Positions 31,307 to 42,284 of a stretch of 64,000 bases of DNA are shown here, one piece after another. A model generated the notes under the pieces. It was not told the origin of the DNA and did no database searches. It worked only from the letters and a program-made list of their open reading frames with translations. The translations under genes were made by a program, and so were the position numbers. The DNA is from Clonostachys chloroleuca (Eukaryota > Ascomycota > Sordariomycetes > Hypocreales > Bionectriaceae). Where the stretch lies: NCBI GenBank assembly GCA_037952775.1, contig JBANAY010000003.1, positions 1,860,001 through 1,924,000 on the forward strand, in the 5' to 3' direction. Every line of letters starts with the position of its first letter. Positions within the stretch are counted from its first letter, which is position 1.

Positions 31307-33923
31307 GTCTTTTCTGGCTGGTGCCCTCTGCTTTGTCCAAACACACGAGTGGTGCGGGACGGGGACGGGTGAGGGGAGATGAAGTCGGCAATACCACGAA
31401 GCTCAGACAGCAACAGACAAGACTGTGTTCAGAATGCAGTACCGGCGTACGTGCTCTACGTGTCTGAGAAAGTGGACGGGAGAGGGAGGGGAAGGGAATG
31501 AAGAGAGGCGTGTCAGCGGATCAGCAGACAGGCTGTGTGGGTGGTGGGCAGAGATTTCATTTATCGAATAAATACTAATAGTGAGCTGCAGCTACGGAGT
31601 GCATACGGCAGGCGGGATGGAACCGAACCCCAACGAACGCGGATAAAAATGGATTTACCCTGCTGCAGGTGGGAGCTTTTTGGTTCGCGGCTCCCCGAAT
31701 TCGGCAAACAATATTTACCTCTTGTTAGTCTGCCCCGATTCCGGTATCCAACTAAATGATACAGCCGAGCAAATGTCTGTACATGCTCTCATCTCGGCGG
31801 GTAGACTTACCGCATAGCCTCGGGTCAATTACCGTCGCTGGACTTGGCGTCTTAGTAGGCGAGTGAGGCTGCTGAACAGACGGAACCTACCATGTCTCAC
31901 ACCACCAGATAGCGCTCGAGTACCATCTGGGGTTACCTATATTATGTACAGAGAACTTAGTGGAGGCCGTTGGGGAGAAGAAATTGGGGAAGAAATTGCA
32001 GTGTTGTGCGTTCTTTTTCACCTTGTTTTGAGCCTCGATGGCACTAGACATTTTGTTAGAATTTACAGCTTCTTTTCCCCTTGCTTCCTTTCACATACCA
32101 TCATCTTTTGTGTTGGTGGTATGAGACAACGGTGTATCTTCATTGGTGCCCACTGACTTGCCGATAACGTGCATTACCCCAGACGTGCATGCATTTTGTG
32201 TAAGTATCCGAGTGCGTGTATGGATGTGTTATGTAGCTTGTACTATAATTATCTGCCTGAGGACAGATTCTGTCCCAACCTCATATCTACGGCAGAAATG
32301 CATCCATGCCTGAGAATCCCACCACGACGGCATCAATTGATGAATGCCTGGCCACATCCCGATACCCCCGCTCCTGGAGCAGGAGACTGCATGATATCTG
32401 GCAACATGTGATTCTTCCATTGTCCCTTGGATGGACCCTGACCAGCCTCAGCAGGCGTGCCAGCTGCAGCCTAGGCGATGGCATTGGTTGTCTATATTGC
32501 CAACATCTCAAACGCGCGCTCTGCACATCATCCTTGGCTATTGGTGTCATTCATCAACCAATGAGGCCCAGCGTTGCGGTTCGCCTTGAGGGCAAAGGGC
32601 CTCTCTACGCCCCGCTGCCTTGACTTCGTTGTCATTGATCTTCATTCTTTTTCAATGCTCTCCTCAGCTGAACAGGCCGCTGGGCTCCAAGTGCCTCCGC
32701 CTCACCTACCTGCGAGAAAGAGACAAAAGGCTGACATTACGCCTTGTACACAATGACTCAACCAAGCTTGGGATTCCTACCCAACAACTCTCGCCTTGGA
32801 GGGTGTGTGGAAGTTGGAAGTCGTTGGTGGAATTGTCATCGTTGGCCCCCGTTTCTTCCCTAAACAAGGAATTTTCCTGTTGACGGCCTGTTCACGCCAG
32901 GGGGCAATTGTTCATGGATCACCCGGAAAGCGAGCAAGCGCCTGGCTTACACGAGATCGATCTGACTTTGACGCGCTTCCCAGGTCCGCCACAGCGACTG
33001 TATTGCGAAACTTGCCACGGCCTTGCATTCACATGGGAAGTCTGGACCGTGAAGGTGGGGATCGATCGATACACTTCGCTATTCCTCCTGGCTGCTGCTG
33101 GCTATTCTGCCTATTGCTTGCCGTTCAGGGCCTGTCCACATGAGCAAGAGTTGGTGTGTGTGATGGCGCAGCTCGTTCTTCTCTGCCTTGAGGCGGCCCC
33201 ATCGGTCAAGCTGAGGGTCCGTGACTCATTTAGAAACAAGAACCCCTGGAACCCATGCAAATGGCTACCGGCGAAAACTGCGTAGTGCGGTCGAGCGAGT
33301 CACCGGCCAGCCTTGTTGCCTATTCTTGAATAAGTCGCAGTGGGTAGAGCAGTGCGGTCGTCATTTCTATTTGAGACGCCTCGCTGCCCAACCTTGCCAG
33401 CCTCGCTTGATTTGAACACGACGAGGATAACGACCGAATCATCTTGAGTCGCTTACAAACATATTTAGGCCAGCTTCCCTCTGTCTGATCACGTGCACTC
33501 CCGTCGGCGTGGCTCAATCCATCAGCAAGGCGTATGCACAGTACGTACCCGCTCGGCTTAGCTAAGCACAGCCGGCAAAGCCGCCCGAAATCAGCCAGGC
33601 CAAAGGGCGGCCTCAATTTATATGATTTCACACCATATTTTTCAGGCCATCATCACATTGGAGCGCGTGCGCATCATCATCACCGTTCATCGGCATTTGA
33701 TTATTAGGCTGCATCGCCACCTGCCGGTGCGACCGACCACAAATCCTTATTTTCTTTAACCTCTCTCTGCGCAAGCTTTTCCTGCTGTGCAACCCTTCCC
33801 TTGAGCTGGTTTTTGGCGCTTTTGCATTTCGCCTCCCGGGCGCTCTCCGTCCGCCCGATTTTACTTATCGAGTTTCCGTCTGATAATCTATCGACGACCC
33901 TCGTCGCGGGGCTGCGGGACACC
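31307..33923. other. Long intergenic region (2.6 kb)
   Basis: Between the MFS gene and the zinc-finger gene, divergent. No supported gene. A plus-strand frame 32908-33285 (about 125 residues, with YCETCHGLAFTWEVWTV and a hydrophobic LFLLAAAGYSAY segment) has somewhat coding-like composition but no homology I know. A 12 bp perfect palindrome GCTTAGCTAAGC is at 33556-33567. Confidence 0.4.
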
Positions 33924-35005
33924 ATGAGTGTCGCATACGAACCCCGAAACTTCATCAACGAGGGCGCCTACCCGCCCATGGGAGATGAGCACGACCATGC
34001 CGACCAACGATTTACCGACCGCGATGTCGCCGAACAATTAAGCCACTACACCACCGAGGCCGGTATGCTGCCGGATGAAAGAGATGTGATTGGAGATGAC
34101 AGAGGCATGCTCCCCGAAGATGCCGCTGCTGTGCAGGATGCCGCCCGGATCGACCTGACGGCGACCTTTCCCTCTCCCGTCCCCGTCCCCGTCCAGCTAC
34201 CCCATCCGCAACTCTCAGTCGAGGCCTTCCCACCCAGCAAGGATCCGTCCCCAGGTGCCGAATCGAACTCGTCACGTCCCAAGAGTATCCCAAAGCCGGA
34301 TCGTGACGTTTCGAAGCAAGAAGATGGAAAGTTTCATTGCCCGCTTGACGAGTGCAAGGAAGATGTTCGAGCGTTCTCGCGAAAATGCGAATGGAAGTAT
34401 GTAAATGCGCCCAGCCAAGAACTTTCTTAAAGAAAGGTACGCTAACCAAACTGAACTGTAGCAAGCATATGGATAAGCACGAACGACCTTACCGCTGTCT
34501 AGTAGAAGGCTGTGAGAATCTGCCAGGCTTCACCTACTCAGGTGGCCTCCTGCGACACGAACGGGAAGTCCACGGGAAGCATGGGGGACCAAAGAACACG
34601 GTAAACTGTCCTCACCCAAACTGCAAACGACATACGGGCAAGGGCTTCTCTCGTCAAGAGAATCTTAACGAGCATCTCCGACGAGTTCACACCAGCCCTG
34701 AGAATGAGGCGTCTCCTCCCGTTGACGCCGTGCAGTCCCCCGAAGAAAATGAGAGTGAGAGCAAGCCTGGCATCAAGAGAAAGCGCCGCTCTAGTGGAGG
34801 GATCAACAGCCACGGCGATGAACTCATGGAACTCCGCCAGGAAGTAAAGCGAGTTCGAGAAGAGAACGAAAAGCTAAAGGCCGAGATGGACCAGCAATCA
34901 CAGCACTCCCTCGCCATGATGACACAGATTGCCGAGCTCCAGGACGCATTGCGACACGGCCTCGGCCAGAATGCTCTCGGTGCCCCAACAGCACAGATGA
35001 TCTAG
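33924..35005 (+). CDS. C2H2 zinc-finger protein with C-terminal coiled coil
   Basis: Two exons, 33924-34396 and 34462-35005 (65 bp intron), encode 338 residues. The first 130 residues are acidic and Pro-rich. Then come C2H2 fingers: FHCPLDECKEDVRAFSRKCEWNKHMDKH, YRCLVEGCENLPGFTYSGGLLRHEREVH, and NCPHPNCKRHTGKGFSRQENLNEHLRRVH. A basic stretch KRKRR suggests nuclear import. The C-terminal segment LMELRQEVKRVREENEKLK is a coiled coil that may dimerise. It is probably a sequence-specific transcription factor of a fungal family; the target is unknown. The start at 33924 has a good context (ACACCATGAG); an upstream in-frame ATG at 33801 would add 41 residues of 5'-leader-like sequence. Confidence 0.85.
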
Positions 35006-35880
35006 GGGACCCATCAGCTAATGGGGCTTCTTGATCCTGCGCTCCTCGACATGGACCATCTCTCGCAAGACACCACCCAATACTCTGAATAACCATAACG
35101 ACTTGCCACGACTATTCTCACCAGACTATTTTCGATCAGATTCCCCGACACTTCAAAATGACATAGATTTTCTTTTTGATATCATCCCTCTCGCATCAGG
35201 ATTCGGCGTTCAGGAACAGGGAGGATCTCCACGATTACACATGTGACACTACACCCACGCAATATGAGATAAACTTTTTTAACACGACACCTCGCCTTTC
35301 CCCTTGTGGCGTCAGTTTATGCTGCGCATGTCTAGAATCTGTCTTCATTTCTTTTCGATTTCCTTTTCATTTTGCTTTTCTTTTGATGCATACACCCTGG
35401 AAACCAGGGACGGAAAGACCACTCAGCAATGATATCCCCGCTTTAAGACTTTTTTAATCCCATGTTTCTATTTCTCATTCTTATTTCCTCGTGTTGTTTC
35501 CCCCCTCTTCTCTCCCTCCGAGATAAGATCACATGGAGATCCGGAAGGGAAAACAAGGTATTTTTCCCAGGAATTAAATGTTACCTCCACCTCGGCGAGA
35601 TTGGAAAGGTGGACTCGATAGCTAGAGCTTTATCCTTTTTTCTAGCTCATCATGAAGCAGCAAGATACCTACCCCTCAGCACTTTCTCAAACATCTCTAT
35701 GTACACGCGGTTAGAGAATCGTGGAATGGATGTTTCCCCTAGCAATACCCCTCGCTCTAGTTCTTATTCTTATCACCACTTCCCCCCATGTATAACTAGA
35801 TAGACTCAAGTTCGTGCAAACGCCCTACTCTTCTTGGAGGCATGTTCTTCATTAATACAGTGATGCCTAGAGCATTGCCT
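35006..35880. other. 3' UTR and intergenic, T-rich
   Basis: Follows the zinc-finger stop. T- and C-rich runs, no supported gene. Confidence 0.45.
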
Positions 35881-35886
35881 ATTCAC

Positions 35887-36090
35887 ACGTTCCTGATTGA
35901 ATCCAATCATGAATCCAATCACGTCCCCAATTACGTCGTCTTATTACGTTCTTGAGTAGACTACACCCTATTACGTTCCTAATCACATCTTACCACCTTC
36001 CTGATCACAACCCATGAAATCCCTGCTTATATCCCACCGTATTCTTAACCACGTCCCATTTTGCTTGTAACAATTGTGTTCCTGATAAGT
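35887..36090. repeat. Degenerate tandem-like repeat array, unit ACGTTCCTGAT-type
   Basis: A motif close to ACGTTCCTGATTG recurs at about 35887, 35921, 35946, 35973 and 35995, with related pieces at 36051 and 36073, spaced roughly 22-34 bp apart. Inside the first unit GAATCCAATCAT and GAATCCAATCAC are direct tandem copies (35899-35910, 35911-35922). The units are much diverged, which suggests an old minisatellite. It lies between the zinc-finger gene and the small secreted protein gene. Confidence 0.5.
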
Positions 36091-36305
36091 GACCACCTGA
36101 CGAAATCTTGCAGCCTAAAACGACTAGACAATTCACAGACACGATACAGCAGGCAGGTAGGTAATACCTACAGGCAGCAGAATATATCGTAAGTAACAAG
36201 CGACTGGGATTTTTTTCAAGCTGATGAAAGACAGAAAAAAGAAGATTGATTTTCCCTTCGAAACACGCTCAACGACCATATCCCCTCCACACCCCAACTC
36301 AACCG

Positions 36306-36692
36306 CTACAGTCCCAGACCCTCCAGCACCAATCTCAACTCCCTATTCACAGAGGATCTCTTCCGCGGCCCGGCCTTGGCCATTTCCATCCCGGATGGCA
36401 TCTTCCTGTACTTGGTTTTGATCATGCGGCCCGACGGCTTGAGCGATCCAGGCCTCTTCTCATACCGGCGAGACGCAGGCATGCCCGGCTGGCGAGCGGT
36501 CTCCTGCCTTTGTGATTTCAATACAGCCCATGGGACCTTGGCTCTCGGGAGGGTGGCCCGGGCCTCGAGGTACTGCGAGCCCTCCGCCGCCCCGTCGGAT
36601 CTGGGCGCAAGATCAGACTCTGCGTCCGGGAATCCGAGGGCCATCCCCGCCAAGCTTGTGAGGAGGGCGAGGTAGAGTGGGACGTGGATCAT
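36306..36692 (-). CDS. Candidate small secreted protein, 128 residues
   Basis: The minus-strand reading from the ATG at 36692 starts MIHVPLYLALLTSLAGMALG, a textbook signal peptide with a likely cleavage after ALG. It is followed by a hydrophilic chain that goes from acidic (FPDAESDLAPRSDG) to strongly basic (RRYEKRPG, SGRMIKTKYRK, AGPRKRSSV) and ends LRLVLEGLGL. It contains no Cys and few hydrophobic residues. I know no family. An in-frame ATG 12 codons upstream (MSLPITLDFDF) would spoil the signal peptide, so the inner start is preferred. It could be a secreted peptide precursor or a chance frame. No intron is needed. Confidence 0.5.
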   Translation of the reverse strand: MIHVPLYLALLTSLAGMALGFPDAESDLAPRSDGAAEGSQYLEARATLPRAKVPWAVLKSQRQETARQPGMPASRRYEKRPGSLKPSGRMIKTKYRKMPSGMEMAKAGPRKRSSVNRELRLVLEGLGL

Positions 36693-37222
36693 GTTGAAGT
36701 CGAAGTCGAGCGTGATTGGGAGAGACAAAAAACCAGAGGGAAAATATTAAGCAAACAAGAAGTAATATGAGACGAGAATAGAGGCTTGTTGGGTTAATAT
36801 GAACATTATGAACATCAAAGGAATCCAGATTTCCATTCCCGGGCTCTCCTTGCTCTTTGCGCTCCATCACCCCATGAACTAAATATAAAAACCTGTCCCG
36901 GGATAAGATGCAAATAAAGTCCAAAATCCTCTTGCGTAATCCAAGCGACCAACAGTCATTGTCAGTATAACAACGCCATATAACGTCCCAAAGGGGGAAC
37001 ATGCCGCAGTAGTGCAGATTCCTACAACGTGAATGGACGGGCGCAGGCGCTGGAACGAGCTTACATACAATGACCACTCCTCACTTCCTTGGAAAAAAGT
37101 GAATGCTATGTGAGCGCGCATGGTAGCATGTTAAAATACTTTACGACGGCCATGCCGCCTCGAGGGGGGCATCGATGAGTGCATGGGTAGTAGTTGCAGG
37201 GGTAGGCTCCCACACAGTAACA
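36693..37222. other. Intergenic between secreted-protein candidate and tRNA-Gln
   Basis: About 530 bp with no supported gene. It would hold the promoter of the minus-strand candidate. Confidence 0.4.
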
Positions 37223-37294
37223 GGTTTCGTGGTCTAACGGTCATGACTACAGGTTCTGATCCTGTCAGCGAGGGTTCGACTCCCTCCGAGACCT
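37223..37294 (+). tRNA. tRNA-Gln(CUG)
   Basis: A 72 nt cloverleaf: acceptor GGTTTCG with CGAGACC (one G-T pair) and discriminator T. The D arm is GGTCTAACGGTCATGAC, the anticodon stem ACAGG/CCTGT has loop TTCTGAT (anticodon CTG), and the T arm GAGGGTTCGACTCCCTC contains a perfect B box. No intron. T-rich pol III terminator sequence follows (CGTTTTGC). Confidence 0.93.
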
Positions 37295-37612
37295 TCGTTT
37301 TGCACGTTTGAACCAACAACTCAAGTAAAGAATGCGCATTTACTTTTTTTTCTTCTTCCTCTTTCCCGCCAAAACGCCCAGACTAATACATCCAAACAGG
37401 CATGCAAAATTCAACAAGAATAAAAATGCTGGTTATACACTGAAACCTCCCACGTATGTATATATGTATAGGGTATACATCTCGTCTTCCCCATCATTCC
37501 CACATAATGCAAAAAAGCCATGTCTATACAGTCCCATGATACAAAAACTGTCCCGTTTTCTCTCTCGAGTTCAAACAATTACCGATTTCAGTAATTTATC
37601 TCTCCAGACAGA
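37295..37612. other. Intergenic: tRNA downstream and BZZ1 3' UTR
   Basis: A+T-rich; holds the tRNA-Gln terminator and the BZZ1 3' UTR on the minus strand. No gene seen. Confidence 0.45.
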
Positions 37613-40109
37613 CTAAACAGCCTGGACATAGCTTGCAGGAACACTCCCAGTGACACCTGCCTTCTCCACCTCGACCCAGCCATCTCCAGGATCGTCCTTG
37701 ACGAGTACGAACCGCTCTCCTTCTACCATGCTATGCTCCGTTTCGCTCTGGGCAACGTACTCGTAAACCGCCTCGACATACCGAAGTTTCTTTGCCCCTC
37801 GTTTGGGCGCCACCGCCGGTCCCTGTTTCTTCTTTGCTGCGGCCGCTACTGAGCTGGCAGTCGAAGCGGTTGGCGATGGTATGGGGGACGCGGCCGCGGG
37901 AGCCGGGGCAGCCGTGAAGTCGACATATGCGGCAGGGACAAGTCCTTCTTTCACTCCGCACCTGACCTTGACCCAGCCAGAGCCATCTGTCGTCATGTCA
38001 GCCTTATTCGCCACACACTGCCTCCCCCAGAGGGGCTATGTAGGAAGTCATGATTTTTCCACTTACCGTCTTCATCAAGCAGGATGACATCCCTGCCTTC
38101 GGGGACCGATAGCTCTCCATCGCCGGTGGCGTCGAATGAGTACATCATCTTTCCTTTCTTCTCCTCCTTTGAACCTCCGTTCATACCGAAGCCAGCTGAC
38201 TTATCCGTGATATAAGCAGTAGGCGGCGGGGCCATCATCCTATTCTTCCGTACGGGGCCTGTGCTAGTGGTGGAAGAGACGCTCGGACGAGGCGCTGGTG
38301 CAGACTCCTCAGTGGGAGTCGCTGAGCGCCCGGATATTGATCGCTGCGCCTCGCGTGAGCTCAGAGAGTTCATGGTGTTTGACCGACTGAGGTCTGGTCC
38401 ATCAGAAGGATTCGAGACATTGGAGACATTGGACGTGGAGCCGGAAGCGACTGGTTTCAGAAGCTTGTTTGCGGAATCCTGGCGCTCTGCCTTGAGCTTC
38501 TTACGCTCTTCTTTGCTCTTCTCACCGGGGCAGTCAGCCGGCACCTTCATCTCACATTTACTGTGGCAGGTGTAGCCGCAATCCCGGCAATCAAAACCCT
38601 TTGCGCTGAGACCCCAAATGCGCTCGCCACAGAGATCGCAGTTGGTTGGGATCTTAAAGGTCTGGCTCTTGAAGTTGTGGTTCTTTGCGCCGAGGGTAAC
38701 GTCGCCCACTACGCTGGTGATGGTGGATGTCTCGACTTCGGCAGTAAGGCGCTGGCGATCGAGGTTGTGAAGGACCTCTTGCATTGCGAAAAGTACCCGA
38801 ACGACTTCCACCTCGTCCTTCTTTTCGGCGCCGTCACGGACGCGCTGCTTAACGCGCTTAGCGTTTTCGACGTCCTTTCGTTTCTTGTCCACTTCCCGTC
38901 TCAGGTCGCCTAATGATGCCTTTGACTTGGTCAACATATTGCGCAAGTATATCGTAGCTGTAGCGTCGATCACCATGCCATCGTCGTCATGCCACACCGG
39001 ACTGGGCTCAAATACGAGATCTGAGGGTTCATGGAAGGCTCCCATATTGTGGCGAATGTACATCATAGAGTCGAGATGCGGCAGGTTGCGCTTGATTTGG
39101 GTCGATTGGTCTTCCATCATCCCGTGTGATTCCTTCATCAAGCCGCTCTCCAACATGGTCGCCACCTCCCAAAGTCCATTTAGTTTCAAAGTACGGAATT
39201 CGTTGAGATCTTGTAAACTATCCATAACCTCGGGGACGTATTCATGGTAGTACCGCTCCTTGAGGCGGTTGGTAACGTTGATTGCAATCAGATATGCGTT
39301 TTTGGCATTGTTCATCTCAAAAACCTGTTGCTGGTATGCGCTCTGTGCCTTCGCCTTGTCATAATGGGATTCCGACTTCTTGCGACGAGTTTCGACTTCT
39401 TGGCACACGGCATCGTATTTGCCCTTGATCTTGCGTAGATCGGCATAGGACGAATCGCGCTCGCTGACAAGCTTGTCTGCGTATTCAACATGACGTTTCC
39501 GTAGCTCCTCGAAGCGAGTGGCATATTGTTTCATGGGTTCGGCAACTTGTGAGACGAGGCTGTTTCCAAAGCGATCGTGCTCGGCAGCGCGCGACTCCAG
39601 AGTCGTAAGCTGGGTGGACCAGGTTGTAAGAGAAGCGCTATACGTAGACAAGGCATGAGGTCAGCATGTTGAAAGGGACGGGCGCATGTTGTATGCCAGC
39701 AAAGAATGGTCCAGAAGGAGCCAGGGGTGTATGTTGGAGATTGCGCACCTTTCTAGGGAACCTGGTGTCATTGCCGGAGTATCGCCAACACTGAGAGGCG
39801 ACGACTTGCGATTCTTCTTCTCGAAATATTTCTTGGCCAGGGCAGAAAGCTTTGCAGCATATTCCTTCTCGATAACGGCCCGTTCGCGATAGAATTGTTG
39901 GATGTCGTCGAGCCAGGCAATGCCATGGCCAGCCCAGGCGCTGGCAGGCTTGAACCCATCCTGTGAGAAACGAGTCAGTCATTGGATCGAGGATTGAGAT
40001 TGGGTGTGTTGCGGCCGTCATGGACACTGAATGGATGGTCGGAGGGCACGGAAAGGGCACGGACTTTGAGCTCAGCTCCAAACGTGGGTATTTCGTCGAC
40101 GGCAGCCAT
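37613..40109 (-). CDS. BZZ1: Bzz1-like F-BAR/C1/SH3 protein
   Basis: Four exons: 40109-40065, 39960-39749, 39637-38067 and 37986-37613, 733 residues. The start MAAVDEIPTFGAELK and the WLDDIQQFYRERAVIEKEYA segment are the FCH start of an F-BAR domain (about 1-300) that bends membrane and self-assembles. A C1-type zinc domain follows (HNFKSQTFKIPTNCDLC.. to DCGYTCHSKCEMKVPADC, about 403-450). After a Ser/Pro-rich linker come two SH3 domains, the first about 580-640 (MYSFDATGDGELSV) and the second at the C-terminus (RYVEAVYEYVAQSETEHS to VPASYVQAV). Bzz1 binds WASP/Las17 to drive actin assembly at endocytic sites. Intron 1 has an unusual GTCCGT donor, chosen because it restores the conserved start. 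Confidence 0.93.
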
Positions 40110-42284
40110 CGTGGGCAAGGCTTGGAGGGGGTCGCGGTGGCAAGGAGCGAAGGTGGTGGTGATGCCGTGTCGAGATCATACACCGAGGCGTGAGCGAGGG
40201 CGCCTCGTCTGAGACATCAATGTCTCTGTGTGTGTCCCAAACCTAATCCTCGTGCTGGGTGCGCTTCGGGCAGAGGGACACAGGGCGGTGCCGTGGGAGG
40301 GGGCTGTCTGCTGGTGGCTTCTGTGGGGGAAAGACGCCGACGGCGATAGCCTAAATGGCCTCTTGGTTGCTGCCGGGTGGCGGCTGTGTCGATGGAGGGG
40401 TGAGTAAGACACGACTAGCGACTGTAAACGGCCAAAGAACCAACTGATGGGTGCTGCAGAGGCGTGGGAGACGCGGCCCTTGAGCCACCTAAAGGATAAA
40501 TTGGCACTAGAGAAACCGGGGTTCCTGGTCTTGGCGGCTTTGTGGGTGGGAGGATTGTCCAAGACCTGTCAGGCTGTCTTTGTGTTACTATCAGTCGAGC
40601 AGCCACGCGGAGAGTATGTGAATAGATACACGCGCCGCGCATTTATGTATATTGGTTCTGGTGGTTGGATGTTGGAGGGGGAATGGATGGCTGGGGAAGG
40701 AGGCAGGAGAAAGGAAGAAACATATGCGAGCATTGCTGGAGAGCAACTGTAGGTATTCACCTAGGCCTGGGCTCGCATCTGCACAAAACCACCACTTACT
40801 GCCATTGCTGACAAGAAGGAATTCGTAGGTCCTGCACAAGTGGGAAGAGTTACTCACTGCAGCAGTGCATCGGCGCCTGTCTCCTCCACTCGCACGGAAG
40901 GTGACGACATCATCATCAATGCGACAAGCGACAGCTGCATCAGACAAACGGCAACAAGGACCGGGGTCAGATGTTAGGCGTCGCCAGTGCTCCTGTTCTT
41001 TTGTCGCAGGTATGCACGTCGTACGGAGTGCAGCAATTAGGCTTCCTCTAGCCAACCGCTACCCGACAAACCACACGGGCGGCGCTACCTGAGACGGCCC
41101 AGACTGCAAGATGTTCCAAGGAGAATATCCAAAATAGGGGAATAGAGGTCGTGTCGTTGACTGATTTGCAGTTTCCAACGGGCTGTTCTCAAATTGAAAG
41201 TCATCAATGCGCCAGTCAGCATAAGGCAATTTAGTTGCTCTTGGGTACTATGCAAGCTCTGTCATGATAGCTACCTGGGTTCTGTTCATGTTGCCATTCC
41301 TCTTCTCCAATCTAACCAGCGAGTTGGTGTTGAGGTGACGATGCAGATTCACTGGTTGGTGAGAAGGTCCCTCTTGAATAGAATCATCTGTCTTCCCTTT
41401 TTCTTCCATCTGCGATATTTTGTCTAACTGTCGCCTAGTATGACTGTCACGTAGCCTAAATATAGCCTTCTTCAAGTTGCCTCTCAGTTGGAGAACCGTC
41501 GCACGGGGATCTCGGCATTTGCGACCGATTGGTTCCGCCATTTTGAGAAACAGAGTCACATCGATGCAATCAAGGGTCATCCCGTTGGTAGATTTAGTCA
41601 CATGTCTAGTTCCTGATGCCCGAAACCATCTCTTTCTCAACCTCAGATCTCGCCTAGCCGTAGCCTTACCCCAGATCTCGCATTACAAGCTACGGGATAT
41701 GTAGGGTAGCGCGGGTTCTTTGGCCCTCACAACTAGCAATGGGGTCTGGCTTCGCTTGTTTTCGGCGGGTCACCCCGTCCAGACTTGCAAAAGTCGTCGA
41801 GATCAATGGCTGGGGGTGGGCCTGGACGAGGTCCGTCTCTTGAAAGCACGAGTCACAGATCGAGACAGCATGTTAGCTGACCCTTTTCCCCGGAGCCTCC
41901 CCGTGCTATGCTGCAGAAGCTCGGCACGGCGCCCCGGCAAGTAGTGGGAAATTGCCGTTGGATCACATCATCCCAGAGACCCAGCTCAAGCCAGACGAGG
42001 TGATACTCCACTCGCTCTCTCATGATTCTTATTCTCAATTGAGCTCCTCCCGACTGATAACGTTTCTCTTCTTGCACCTCCCGTTCCATCACCATTGCAA
42101 TTCCAGGGCCTGCATCTGCGTCCCCAAGCCCAACTAAAGAAGAGCCTTTACCTTTTCAGGAGGACCCCTTTCCTTACCATTGCATCGTGAAGAAATTTGG
42201 GTATACGCGTAATTCGTTATCTACGTGGCTATCGAATCCAGCCAAAAGGGGAAACAGGAATTCGACAGCAACAGAACAGAAGCC
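40110..42284. other. Long intergenic region (2.2 kb), divergent promoters
   Basis: Separates BZZ1 and the acyl-CoA synthetase gene. Many short frames overlap on both strands near 40176-41055, none protein-like. From 41950 the plus strand turns C-rich ahead of the synthetase. No RNA gene was found. Confidence 0.4.
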
